From Mucilaginibacter sp. (GTDB taxonomy: Bacteria; Bacteroidota; Bacteroidia; Sphingobacteriales; Sphingobacteriaceae), in the NCBI RefSeq assembly GCF_025359345.1, contig NZ_JANYGQ010000012.1:1-64000 (forward strand): a stretch of DNA of 64,000 bases, written 5' to 3'. The notes below the pieces were generated by a model that saw nothing but the letters and a program-made list of their open reading frames with translations, was not told where the DNA came from and did no database searches. Shown here piece by piece: positions 1 to 8,174 of the stretch. The translations under genes and the position numbers were made by a program. Positions within the stretch are counted from its first letter, which is position 1. Each line of letters opens with the position of its first letter.

Positions 1-94
<94 letters not shown>

Positions 95-100
95 TCTTAT

Positions 101-139
101 CAAGACCCTTAGTTCAGTGAACTAGGGGTTTCTTGTTTT
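101..139 (+). terminator. Intrinsic terminator of the rRNA operon
   Basis: An imperfect stem pairs GACCCTTAGTTC with GAACTAGGGGTTTC around a short AGT loop, and a T-rich tail follows. It starts about 7 bases after the 5S 3' end. Confidence 0.8.
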
Positions 140-235
140 ATGGCGGTTGACTAATTGAATGGTGCCAGCGGATTCCTAAAGCTTGGTGATAAATGATTGT
201 TAATTATTATCTTTAATTCAAGCTAAACAACAATT

Positions 236-493
236 ATGAATCGGCAAGTTTCACCAGGGGAGGTAACAGACAGGAACTCTTTCATTAAATTCACAAAGTC
301 ACTCAGAGCAGAACTTGAAGCGAACCCAACTGCCTGGGAAAATAATACACTAGCTAGCTTTCTGGAAGCACTGGAATCGTACACTGAAGATATTCAAGGT
401 TATTACGATAATGTACATCCGGGCATTGATGCTGACGTGCCTTCATGGCGAATATTTGCAGACATAATTAGAGGTGCCACGATTTATGAGTAG
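236..493 (+). CDS. DUF7660-like small protein
   Basis: An 85-residue acidic soluble protein without signal peptide or membrane segment. It matches the remembered pattern of the DUF7660 family. An early V-x-DRNSFIKF stretch (about residues 10-19) is followed by W-EN-xTL-xxFLEAL near residues 34-46, and the C-terminus has W-R-xFA-D and ends in IYE. No biochemical role is known for this family. The next start codon lies about 170 bases downstream, so it looks monocistronic. The family assignment is by motif memory only. Confidence 0.72.
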   Translation: MNRQVSPGEVTDRNSFIKFTKSLRAELEANPTAWENNTLASFLEALESYTEDIQGYYDNVHPGIDADVPSWRIFADIIRGATIYE

Positions 494-661
494 CTAATTA
501 TAAGCCTAAAACATTATCAATTAACTATTAATAAACCTACAGTGGTATCCACGCTTGTCGTTAATGCAGTTTGCATTGAATTTGCAGTCAGTCACCAATT
601 CGCTTCCAATTATTTAATTTCCACAACTAAAACAAACGCAACGATCTCAGGTTCAATTACT

Positions 662-838
662 ATGAGAAGTTTACTTTATATTATCGTAGTTATCCTGGTT
701 ATCAGCTGGCTGCTTGGGGGCTTTGCCTTCCACATTGGCGGCGACGCAATACATATAATTATTGTTATTGCCGTTATCCTTTTATTACTCAATTTGATTA
801 ATGGTGGCGGCAGGTCAGAACGGGGCCGCTGGTATTAA
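662..838 (+). CDS. Lmo0937-family small membrane protein
   Basis: A 58-residue protein with two hydrophobic segments. The first, about residues 3-24, is rich in I, V and L and ends in WLLGG. The second is about residues 29-48. A polar, arginine-containing tail (RSERGRWY) follows. The pattern xLYIIxVILVIxWLLG...F-H matches the Lmo0937/DUF5670 family of short envelope peptides of unknown function, which often occur in several copies in Bacteroidota. An in-frame extension to 542 exists, but its first 40 residues are uncharacteristic of the family, so the ATG at 662 is preferred. Confidence 0.75.
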   Translation: MRSLLYIIVVILVISWLLGGFAFHIGGDAIHIIIVIAVILLLLNLINGGGRSERGRWY

Positions 839-860
839 CTTAATTGTCGCATGTAGTAAC

Positions 861-890
861 AGCCTTAGTTCAACCGGACGAGGCTTTTTT
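861..890 (+). terminator. Intrinsic terminator after the small membrane protein
   Basis: AGCCT (861-865) pairs with AGGCT (881-885), and a run of six T follows. The stem is short, but the position just after the stop at 838 fits. Confidence 0.6.
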
Positions 891-956
891 ATTTAATGGG
901 TAAGCTATAAGGTAATCTTTCCGGCAAATTTTATAAATTGGCGCCTTAACATTACC

Positions 957-1322
957 ATGGTACTCATTATAATAAATATCATTTTCTGCATTGCTTTCCT
1001 GGCTTTTGCTTATGTAAACCTTAACGATGTTGATGCAGCGCTGTGGGTAACTATTTATATGTTTGCTGCCGTATGCTGTGGGCTGGCCGCGTACGGATTA
1101 TATTACCCGGTAATTTATCTTGCTGCCATCGCTTTTTACCTGGTTTATGCAATTATTTTGTTTTTCGCCAAAGATGGAGTGCGCGATTGGATTGTGAAGT
1201 ACAACAGGCCCAGCATTGTTGAAACCATGCAGGCCGAAAAACCTTATATTGAGAAAACCCGTGAGTTTTTCGGACTGCTAATAGTCGCCGGCGCGTTGGC
1301 TATCGACTACTTTGCATTATAG
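957..1322 (+). CDS. TMEM220-like membrane protein
   Basis: A 121-residue integral membrane protein with four predicted helices at about residues 3-20, 28-46, 50-70 and 105-120. The signature of the transmembrane-220 family is present: FAYVNLND near residues 17-24, W-V-T-IYMF near 30-37, and EKTREFFGLLI near 98-108. The function of this family, shared by bacteria and animals, is not established. It stands alone, with 118 bases before it and 108 after. No signal for regulation was seen. Confidence 0.78.
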   Translation: MVLIIINIIFCIAFLAFAYVNLNDVDAALWVTIYMFAAVCCGLAAYGLYYPVIYLAAIAFYLVYAIILFFAKDGVRDWIVKYNRPSIVETMQAEKPYIEKTREFFGLLIVAGALAIDYFAL

Positions 1323-1430
1323 GTGATTTGCCAACTTCATAATATCCAGTGCGGTCGTAATTTCTCTAACTGTTTGATTTTAAGTATTTAAATTCCTAAG
1401 TTTGGGTATTAAATAACCTGGATCGACAAT

Positions 1431-1856
1431 ATGAACCCTATCGCGCAAAAAATAATTGACACTTGTGAAGCGAACTTCGATGCAAATGCCGACAACTGCA
1501 GTGGCTTTGTAAAAGCTGTTTCGACGGATTTATCTGTCACATTAACCGGCCAGGCAGATGATATCGTAGATCAAATACAAACAGCTGATTGGCAACAACT
1601 GGCCGATGGAGTAGAAGCAAAGGCAAAAGCCGATGATGGATGGCTGGTTGTGGGTGGGTTAAAAGGTGGGGAAAATGTGCCTCCGCAAAGCCATGGCCAT
1701 GTGGTTATTGTTGTAAGCGGGCCGCTTGCGCACGATTTGTATCCTTCTGGTTATTGGGGCAAGCTTGGCAGTACCGGCAAGGAAAATACAACCATCAACT
1801 GGGCCTGGAATACAGACAGCCGTGACAAAGTAATTTACGCTGCTGTGCAGGTTTAA
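1431..1856 (+). CDS. Small NlpC/CHAP-like amidase, no signal peptide
   Basis: A 141-residue soluble protein that looks like a single papain-fold peptidoglycan amidase domain. The likely catalytic cysteine is C23 in DNCSGF, near the N-terminus. The likely histidine is H90 in SHGHVVIVV, where a hydrophobic strand follows the histidine as in NlpC/P60 and CHAP enzymes. The C-terminal part has GYWGKLGS and NWAWN motifs. No signal peptide, lipobox or membrane segment is visible. That is unusual for a housekeeping wall hydrolase and typical of enzymes exported by lysis or injection, such as Tae-type effectors. No immunity gene or secretion apparatus lies beside it. The effector reading is inference; an amidase-like fold is better supported. 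Confidence 0.6.
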   Translation: MNPIAQKIIDTCEANFDANADNCSGFVKAVSTDLSVTLTGQADDIVDQIQTADWQQLADGVEAKAKADDGWLVVGGLKGGENVPPQSHGHVVIVVSGPLAHDLYPSGYWGKLGSTGKENTTINWAWNTDSRDKVIYAAVQV

Positions 1857-1878
1857 CCCAGGTGGTTATATTGGACCT

Positions 1879-1912
1879 AAAAAAGAACGCCGGCGCCTTT
1901 TAGGAAGCCGGC
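1879..1912 (-). terminator. Terminator for the minus-strand Spy-like gene
   Basis: GCCGGC repeats at both ends form a stem around a 12-base loop. On the minus strand a run of T follows (seen as A at 1879-1884). It lies about 65 bases past the stop of the gene at 1977-2363. Confidence 0.65.
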
Positions 1913-1976
1913 AGTTCAGTGAATTTAATTTAATCAAACCGAAGACGGGATTAATCCTTATCCCGGGCAGTTGCAA

Positions 1977-2363
1977 TTATCCTTCAACCGCGTCTTTAGG
2001 AGCCTGGCGCTCTTTGTGTTTCATTTTGTGTTTTTTTTTCCAGGCGGCGAACTTGGTTTTCTGTTCGTCGTTCAAAACGGCAAATACCTGTTTTTTTGTT
2101 GCCAGCCTGATGCTTTTAGCGGCCAGTTGTTTACCCTTTTTGTCAGCCGAAGGGTTGCTGTTTTTCAGGCTGTCCATGCGGGTCGCCTGTGTTAAAAATA
2201 GCGCATTTACCTGCTTGGCCTGTTGCTGGCTAAGGTTAAGTTTTTTTTGCAATGCCTTAGTATGATGAGCCGCACGCTGCTCCGGCGATTTCTTAGTAAC
2301 CTGTGCACTGGCCATAAAGCCTAATCCTATAATAAAGGACGCTATTAAAATTAATCTTTTCAT
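1977..2363 (-). CDS. Spy/LTXXQ-like periplasmic protein
   Basis: A 128-residue basic protein with a clear signal peptide (about residues 1-20, ending in ASA before Q). The mature part is a lysine- and glutamine-rich helical protein: KLNLSQQQAKQVNALF near residues 40-55 and FAVLNDEQKTKFAAWKK near 93-109. Helices of this kind, with an L-x-x-x-Q pattern repeated in two halves, are typical of Spy/CpxP-like chaperone proteins and the DUF4890-type relatives common in Bacteroidota. A role in periplasmic protein folding or metal stress is inference. It is monocistronic with a terminator of its own. Confidence 0.65.
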   Translation of the reverse strand: MKRLILIASFIIGLGFMASAQVTKKSPEQRAAHHTKALQKKLNLSQQQAKQVNALFLTQATRMDSLKNSNPSADKKGKQLAAKSIRLATKKQVFAVLNDEQKTKFAAWKKKHKMKHKERQAPKDAVEG

Positions 2364-2429
2364 TTTTGAGTTTTTAGTAATTAACTTAACATAGGACTAA
2401 TGCATTGCCAGATGGTTTAATTTCGAAGA

Positions 2430-2576
2430 AGTCCCGAAAGTCGATAAAGTCCGGAAAGAACGAAAGGTGGGGCGCAAGTACAAATCGAAAGGGTGAAAAT
2501 TTTTTCGAAATAAAGAACGTCCTGATGCTAACCAGGACGTTCTTTTTCTTTCAGACTTTACCGACTCTTCCGACTA
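2430..2576. repeat. Low-complexity inverted word repeat flanking a terminator
   Basis: Left arm (about 2436-2458) reads as repeated AAGTC/CGAAAGTC words. The right arm (about 2552-2575) reads GACTTTACCGACTCTTCCGAC and is its approximate reverse complement. The true terminator hairpin lies between the arms. The same GACTTT/CCGACT vocabulary reappears at 61068-61227. Confidence 0.6.
2512..2546. terminator. Terminator at the end of the exopolysaccharide operon
   Basis: AAAGAACGTCCTG pairs perfectly with CAGGACGTTCTTT around an 8-base loop. The A and T flanks allow it to act in both directions. It lies 30 bases past the stop of the last gene of the minus-strand operon. Confidence 0.85.
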
Positions 2577-4142
2577 CTATTCGTACACTTTATACAGTAC
2601 CCAATCGCTTGTTTCGTATACACGATGTAACTTTAGGGCGCTGTTGGCTTTTTTAACTACCGGTATGTATTTATTATTTAGCTGCGTAAAGCCGGTTACT
2701 TCGTTTTTTTCGGAAGCAAGCAGTATGTAATCGTCGTATTTATCAGGCGCCTCAATGGCACTTAAATAAGTATTTTGATACGGCAGTGTTAGTCTTTGCA
2801 GGTCTTTTTTGTCGCGGGTAAAGGCTACTATCGGGAAAGCGATGGCATCATCAACTAAAACGTGTGCGCCTTCGGGCAAGTGGTTTATGTAATTTGCCAA
2901 CTGGCGGTTTTCATCCTGGTGGGTGTCAGGCTCGCGGTTAAGCAATACGGTGATAAAGTTCTTCTCCTCGGTAAGTGAGGAGTTTTTGAGGAAGATATAG
3001 CCTGTATACAATTGCACGAGTGTTAAAACACCAACTATGGTTTTTAATATGGTTTGGTTACGAATAGTTTGTGCCTTATACAAAATACAAAGCAGAGCCA
3101 GTACAACGAATATTAGATAGTATTCTTGAGCTAAAAATACTTTCTCGTATTTAATGTGTAAAAACTCGATAAATGCAAATGGGGTAAGCAGCGTTAAAAC
3201 CTGGTACATACTGTTCCTGAACAGGTAAATAGCCACCAAAATAAGCGGACAAAACAACAGCACCCTCGCCGATATTAAAATAGATGTTTCGGGAATCTGG
3301 TAAACCGTACTGGTTGATAGCTGGTCGAAGCTCAGCTTGTCTGCCAGTACCGTCCATGTAGCATAAGGGCTTTCGCTAAAGTAGTTCAAGTCCTGTGCGT
3401 GTGTTAAGTTCAGCAGCTTGTAACAAACAATGCAAGCCAGCGGCAACACGAACAGAATAATATAAAGCGCAAACGTTTTGTTGATCAGCTTTCGCCGCAG
3501 CGACGGGTTATTGAAGCTGATAAACAGCCTGAAAATGGACTCCTGTTCGCCCAGGTTTAAACTTTTTATAGTTATCGACAATACCAGCGGGATAAAGAAT
3601 AAGGTAAGCCAAATGAACTTATAATCGCAAAATATGAGCAACACCAAACTTATACTTGCAATTGATACGTGGAACGTGGTGTTTGAATTGTAGAACTTTA
3701 TCAGGTTAAAAAAGAACATGAAAAAGAAGACCATTACCAGCGCTATTGATTTACCCGAACAAGCGGCGTACAAAATACCCGGATGAAATATAAATATGAT
3801 GAGTAGTATAAACAGGTAAAATTCATCTTTAGCCCTCCTCATTAATGCGCTGCCTATTAAAAAGAACAACACTGCCGTAATAATTGAAGATGCTATAACC
3901 GGCGCCAGCGGCGCGCTTATTGCCGAAAATATAAATGAAGCATAAAATGGCAATATTGGGGCAGTTAAACCCATTACCTTAAGCCTGTTGCCCAAACCGT
4001 CGACAACGATTTTGGTTTTTTCAATGTAGAACATTGCCTCCTGGCTTATATAACCTAAATGATTTAAGTGTATACCTAATACCAGGTAATAAATCGCCAG
4101 TAAAATGGTGATAAGTAACAGATATCTGGATTGATTTCTCAT
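2577..4142 (-). CDS. Polytopic membrane glycosyltransferase-like protein (GT-C type)
   Basis: A 521-residue integral membrane protein with about ten to twelve hydrophobic helices. The first starts at residue 8, and an extracytoplasmic loop follows with HLNHLGYISQE. The last 130 residues form a soluble domain containing LPEGAHVLVDD. This layout resembles GT-C enzymes that use lipid-linked sugars (the PMT/ArnT superfamily), but I do not recognise a specific member and the acidic catalytic pair is not certain. Its start overlaps the stop of the upstream GT2 gene by 4 bp, so the two are translationally coupled. It is the last gene of the four-gene exopolysaccharide operon. It may add side sugars or help export; that is inference. 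Confidence 0.6.
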   Translation of the reverse strand: MRNQSRYLLLITILLAIYYLVLGIHLNHLGYISQEAMFYIEKTKIVVDGLGNRLKVMGLTAPILPFYASFIFSAISAPLAPVIASSIITAVLFFLIGSALMRRAKDEFYLFILLIIFIFHPGILYAACSGKSIALVMVFFFMFFFNLIKFYNSNTTFHVSIASISLVLLIFCDYKFIWLTLFFIPLVLSITIKSLNLGEQESIFRLFISFNNPSLRRKLINKTFALYIILFVLPLACIVCYKLLNLTHAQDLNYFSESPYATWTVLADKLSFDQLSTSTVYQIPETSILISARVLLFCPLILVAIYLFRNSMYQVLTLLTPFAFIEFLHIKYEKVFLAQEYYLIFVVLALLCILYKAQTIRNQTILKTIVGVLTLVQLYTGYIFLKNSSLTEEKNFITVLLNREPDTHQDENRQLANYINHLPEGAHVLVDDAIAFPIVAFTRDKKDLQRLTLPYQNTYLSAIEAPDKYDDYILLASEKNEVTGFTQLNNKYIPVVKKANSALKLHRVYETSDWVLYKVYE

Positions 4143-5977
4143 TTAACAATGTTTGTTGGATTGTTAACTTTACTAAGCCCGTGTTCTGTTTTTTCCCAGT
4201 AAAACGGCTTAACTATTAATTGGTAAAGGCCCTTAAAGGCAGCAACCGAGTGCATAAGCCAGTATACCGGGTTGGCGATAGAGAAAAGGATAAGCTCGTA
4301 ATACCGCCTTTTAAACACTGCCATCATATTTATATAAATCATCAATATATTACCTACCATCAGGTTAAATATCGACATAAACAAAATCCAGTCGGGGAAC
4401 AGTGTGCGAATGGTCGAAAGGTCGAACACCAGGTAGCTTATGAAAATGGCCAGCAAAAACGGGTACACCAAAAAGGTAAGTGGTGTAGCTCCGATAAAGA
4501 AGTTAAAACCAAGGAAACCTTTCCAGCCTAATTTTCTCCAAAGTGCAACCGGGTTACGCATGTGTACCAGGTACGTTTGCATATAGCCTTTAATCCACCG
4601 TGAACGCTGGCGAATCCAGTTGATGGGCTCGTTGTTAGCTTCCTCGTATGTGGTGGAGTTAATTACTGCAATTTTATAGCCTTTTGCATATGCGCGCAGG
4701 CCCAAATCAGCATCCTCGGTTACGTTAAACGGGTCCCAGGCGCCAAGTTCAACCAGGTTTTCCAGCTTAAAGTGGTTACTGGTACCACCCAAGGGGATAG
4801 GGATATCCAGGGTATCGAGGCCTGGCAACATATAATCAAACCAATATGAATACTCAAGGGTAAACATACGGGTCAAAAAGTTCTCGTTGCGGTTAAAGTA
4901 GTTTAGCGCGCTTTGGATACAAATGTAATTCGACGGCAGTTTGCCAAACATCGACACTACCTTTTTCAGTTGGTCGGTATCGGGGATATCTTCCGCATCG
5001 TAAATGGTTAGATATTTACCGCGTGCAAAATGAAGGCCGTAGTTACAGGCTTTCGGCTTTGTTTTAGGCATGTGGAACGGCACCACCACCACCTCAAATA
5101 TGGCTGGGAAGTCCAGGTTGCGAACTGCATTTAGCGTTTTATCGTCATCCTCTTCTATCAGCAGTTTTACATCCAGCTTTTCGCGTGGGTAGTCGAGTGC
5201 CTGCAGGTTCCATATCAGCTTCTTTATCAGCTTATCTTCCTTATACACCGGTAATAAAATGGTATATATAGGCAGTTCGTCTTCCACAATTTCGCGCAGG
5301 TCTTCGCGGGTTACCGCCTGGTGCAGCTCAAAACGAGAGCCCATAAGCGCCAAAAACAGCTTAAACAATATCGCCACCAAAAAGAACGAGCTGATGAGGA
5401 TATTGATAATAATAGAAGTGTTTTTAAAACTTACAACCAACCCGATAGTCACCAAACCTAGCAGGATAAAAAGGAAGGCAAGCTGGCCGGTTGAAAAGGT
5501 AATAAATGCCGAACTGTTAGGGTCGCGGTTCAGCAACTCGAAAACTGCCGACTTTACATATTTGTCGCCGGTTAATTTGTGGCTTAACCAGGTAATATCA
5601 AGGTCAGATGCTAATATAATTTCAGGCTCACAGTCGTAAGTAAACCTTATGAAATCAATAAACAACTGGTTTGACGGGTCGGCCATTACGGTTATAACCC
5701 TGCCGTTTTCAATACGTAAAGGCAGTGCAACGTGCTGGTCGGCAAACTTTAGTTCTATTTTGCTGAGTACGTCTGCGTCATGCGCGAGTTCCCTGATGGG
5801 CTGGAAAACGTAACCTGCATTTGTTAACGAGCGTTCGTAATTTTTACGGGAAATGTACCCGAAGTTTAACGCTATTTTGATAAATGACTGGCCGGTGGTG
5901 GCAGATAAATCATTAATCTTTTCCCGATCTTGCCTGGATATAAAACCATCATTAACCAAAAGTTCAGGAATTGACAT
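4139..5977 (-). CDS. GT2 polysaccharide synthase with N-terminal MshEN domain
   Basis: A 612-residue inner-membrane glycosyltransferase. Residues 1 to about 150 form a GspE-N/MshEN-type domain, seen as PELLVNDGFIS and a second IALNFGYIS half. Two helices follow at about 160-212. The GT2 domain (about 230-470) has all four motifs of processive synthases: LPVYKED with EEDDD, DAED as the DxD, TEDADLG, and QRSRW. At least three C-terminal helices follow. No PilZ domain is present, unlike BcsA. The order MshEN-TM-GT2 resembles XagB of Xanthomonas. The MshEN motif looks degenerate, because RLG is replaced by SIP. The next gene upstream encodes a BcsB-like partner, so this is most likely the catalytic subunit of an exopolysaccharide synthase. 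The sugar is unknown. Confidence 0.83.
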   Translation of the reverse strand: MSIPELLVNDGFISRQDREKINDLSATTGQSFIKIALNFGYISRKNYERSLTNAGYVFQPIRELAHDADVLSKIELKFADQHVALPLRIENGRVITVMADPSNQLFIDFIRFTYDCEPEIILASDLDITWLSHKLTGDKYVKSAVFELLNRDPNSSAFITFSTGQLAFLFILLGLVTIGLVVSFKNTSIIINILISSFFLVAILFKLFLALMGSRFELHQAVTREDLREIVEDELPIYTILLPVYKEDKLIKKLIWNLQALDYPREKLDVKLLIEEDDDKTLNAVRNLDFPAIFEVVVVPFHMPKTKPKACNYGLHFARGKYLTIYDAEDIPDTDQLKKVVSMFGKLPSNYICIQSALNYFNRNENFLTRMFTLEYSYWFDYMLPGLDTLDIPIPLGGTSNHFKLENLVELGAWDPFNVTEDADLGLRAYAKGYKIAVINSTTYEEANNEPINWIRQRSRWIKGYMQTYLVHMRNPVALWRKLGWKGFLGFNFFIGATPLTFLVYPFLLAIFISYLVFDLSTIRTLFPDWILFMSIFNLMVGNILMIYINMMAVFKRRYYELILFSIANPVYWLMHSVAAFKGLYQLIVKPFYWEKTEHGLSKVNNPTNIVK

Positions 5978-6079
5978 ATTATTCAGTTTCAGTAAAGTGT
6001 TAAAACAATTCTATTAAGTAACCTTATCCTATGCTATATAGGCTAAGGTTACTCATATAATCAATTGAAGCGACAATAA

Positions 6080-8161
6080 TTAGTCGTTATATAATTCCTG
6101 TGATCTTTGTACTCTTGAACGAACAAACAGGAACGATAGCAGTATCAGCACCAGTATACCCAATAATATATACAGGTTATATTTTTCCCAGAACTGTGTG
6201 ATAGCGCTCTTGGTATCAACATATTCAATATTTTCGCTTGATTTATTGATGTTGAACAGGTATTTGTTTGAGTTAACATCGGTAACACACACGTTGCTTG
6301 ACAGGGTTGAAAGTTGCTCGGTAATTGAACGTGCGGCCGCTGTCAACGCTTCGGATATGTGTGTGCCGGTTGCGGTTAATACCAGCGTGGCATTATTACT
6401 TCTTCCGTAGAAAATCTGCGCCAAGCCGTTTGATGTTGTATCAGACAGTGAATATACCGCCTTGTTATTTTCGGCATTATATAAGCGGAAGTTTTCTTTA
6501 AAATTTATCGGCGCATCCGGAAATTCGCCCATCAGCTTATCTTCTTTACTTAACAGCGCTATAATGTTGTATTTCTTTAAGTCGCCGGCAGGAACATCTG
6601 ATGAGAAAGCAAACTCAGGGAAGTTGTTTGAGTTGATGTTGTTGTTCAGCTCGTAAATAATTTCGCCAATGGCGCCAGCTGCATATTTTGCATATTCCTT
6701 TGATACGATAATGCGGGTAGTACCACTGTTAAACGCTTCAGGATACTGGTAAAAGCTAAGGTCGCTTGAGATGAATGGGTTTTTCGACTCCAGGTATGAT
6801 TTCTCAGCATCAATCTCACCGAAGAAGTTGATAAAGCTGTTTTTACACAATCCGTTTGATGGGAAGAACCTAAACTCAGCTTCTAATGTATTGTATTTGT
6901 GGTGCTGATAACGGTTAATTGTTACCGATGTATTTAATTTACCAGAGGCGTCAAGCTTTTCACTGCTTATCAGCAAACCGTTAAGGTAAATGTTAAAGTA
7001 ACCCCTATCACCAGGGCTTAAGCCGCTGTAGTTACCAATAAAGCGTATCTCAACTTCTTTTGGTGTAAAGTTAAAGTCGCTGTTTTTAAAGCTATATGCA
7101 CTTTTTAGCGAACCAATACCGGAAAGGAAGTCGCTTGAACCACCGATTTGTTTCAGCGATAACTTCGACCGGTTTTCATCTATGCTCTTAAAATGAGTGT
7201 TTGATGCTGCGTCGATTAAAAGGTAATCACCAAAAGTTGAATTTAATATGTTGATGTTACCTAAGGCTGTGATAGCTTTTTCGTAACCTTCATCGTCGCC
7301 GCCGCTAACAAACAATATTTCGGCTGGTGAAGATGTTGTAGCAACCGATTTGTGAGCAACCATTACGCCTTTTTCGTTAACCATTTGAGTAATGGTATCG
7401 GTAGAAGACGACATAGATTTTGAGAGGTATAATATACCTTCTTTTGACTGTGGCGATACTTTGATCAGCGAGCGCTTGTCTTCTGGCAATGCACCTAAGG
7501 CGCCAACCTGGATGTAGTTTTTTACGCTGTCAGGCACTGCGGTTGCTTCATAAACAGATATTTTTCTGCCCGAAATTCTTTTCAGCCTTGCGTAAGCCCA
7601 TGCAACGGCCTTTAAGTCTTTAAGGCTTGGATCGGCGGGGTAAACAATTGCTCTTTTTGAATCGAAGCAATTGCTGATGTTTACGTCGCTCAAGCCGGTT
7701 TTTGAATTTTTAACCAACGACAAGTAGGAGTAGTCCTTAACCTTAAGCCACATGGCGGGGTTATCCAAATCCTTACAGATATCGTCGCTAATTGCTAATA
7801 GCGTCTTGATCTGTATTTTAAGGAAATGATCGGGCGAAAGGTCGGCCCGGCTAAGGTTAAGTATTACCTTTTGAATGGTATCGGCACCTAGCCGTGCACT
7901 GTAAGCGGGTTTATCGTTGATAATTATATTGATAAAAGAGTGATCTTTTAACAAAGCCTGCGAAGGCTCAAAATATAATACCAGCTTACTCCCGTTCATT
8001 TCCACCATAGGCGAAATCTTAACGTAGATAGAACTTGCGCCGCTCATTCCGTAAATGGCGTCGTCAGCGTGCCCTAATGATTTGAAGGACACCACACTCT
8101 GGGCCAATGATGCCTTACTTAAAAGAAATACAAGGGCTAATAAGGTAAAAAATTTGTTCAT
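6080..8161 (-). CDS. BcsB-like periplasmic exopolysaccharide synthase subunit
   Basis: A 693-residue protein with a signal peptide (about residues 1-20, SLAQ) and one C-terminal transmembrane helix (about 663-683), followed by a short basic tail. This is the topology of BcsB, the periplasmic partner of cellulose synthase. Family motifs include the early carbohydrate-binding beta-sandwich with SRADLSPDHFLKI, then CKDLDNPAMW near residues 130-140, and a second sandwich with FFPSNGLCKNSF near 430-441. In BcsAB the C-terminal anchor helix completes the translocation channel; by analogy this protein would guide the polymer made by the GT2 gene 102 bp downstream. It starts 13 bp after the kinase gene, so it is in one operon with it. 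The length is close to that of typical BcsB (about 700-780). Confidence 0.82.
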   Translation of the reverse strand: MNKFFTLLALVFLLSKASLAQSVVSFKSLGHADDAIYGMSGASSIYVKISPMVEMNGSKLVLYFEPSQALLKDHSFINIIINDKPAYSARLGADTIQKVILNLSRADLSPDHFLKIQIKTLLAISDDICKDLDNPAMWLKVKDYSYLSLVKNSKTGLSDVNISNCFDSKRAIVYPADPSLKDLKAVAWAYARLKRISGRKISVYEATAVPDSVKNYIQVGALGALPEDKRSLIKVSPQSKEGILYLSKSMSSSTDTITQMVNEKGVMVAHKSVATTSSPAEILFVSGGDDEGYEKAITALGNINILNSTFGDYLLIDAASNTHFKSIDENRSKLSLKQIGGSSDFLSGIGSLKSAYSFKNSDFNFTPKEVEIRFIGNYSGLSPGDRGYFNIYLNGLLISSEKLDASGKLNTSVTINRYQHHKYNTLEAEFRFFPSNGLCKNSFINFFGEIDAEKSYLESKNPFISSDLSFYQYPEAFNSGTTRIIVSKEYAKYAAGAIGEIIYELNNNINSNNFPEFAFSSDVPAGDLKKYNIIALLSKEDKLMGEFPDAPINFKENFRLYNAENNKAVYSLSDTTSNGLAQIFYGRSNNATLVLTATGTHISEALTAAARSITEQLSTLSSNVCVTDVNSNKYLFNINKSSENIEYVDTKSAITQFWEKYNLYILLGILVLILLSFLFVRSRVQRSQELYND

Positions 8162-8174
8162 TGGTTTGTCAATA

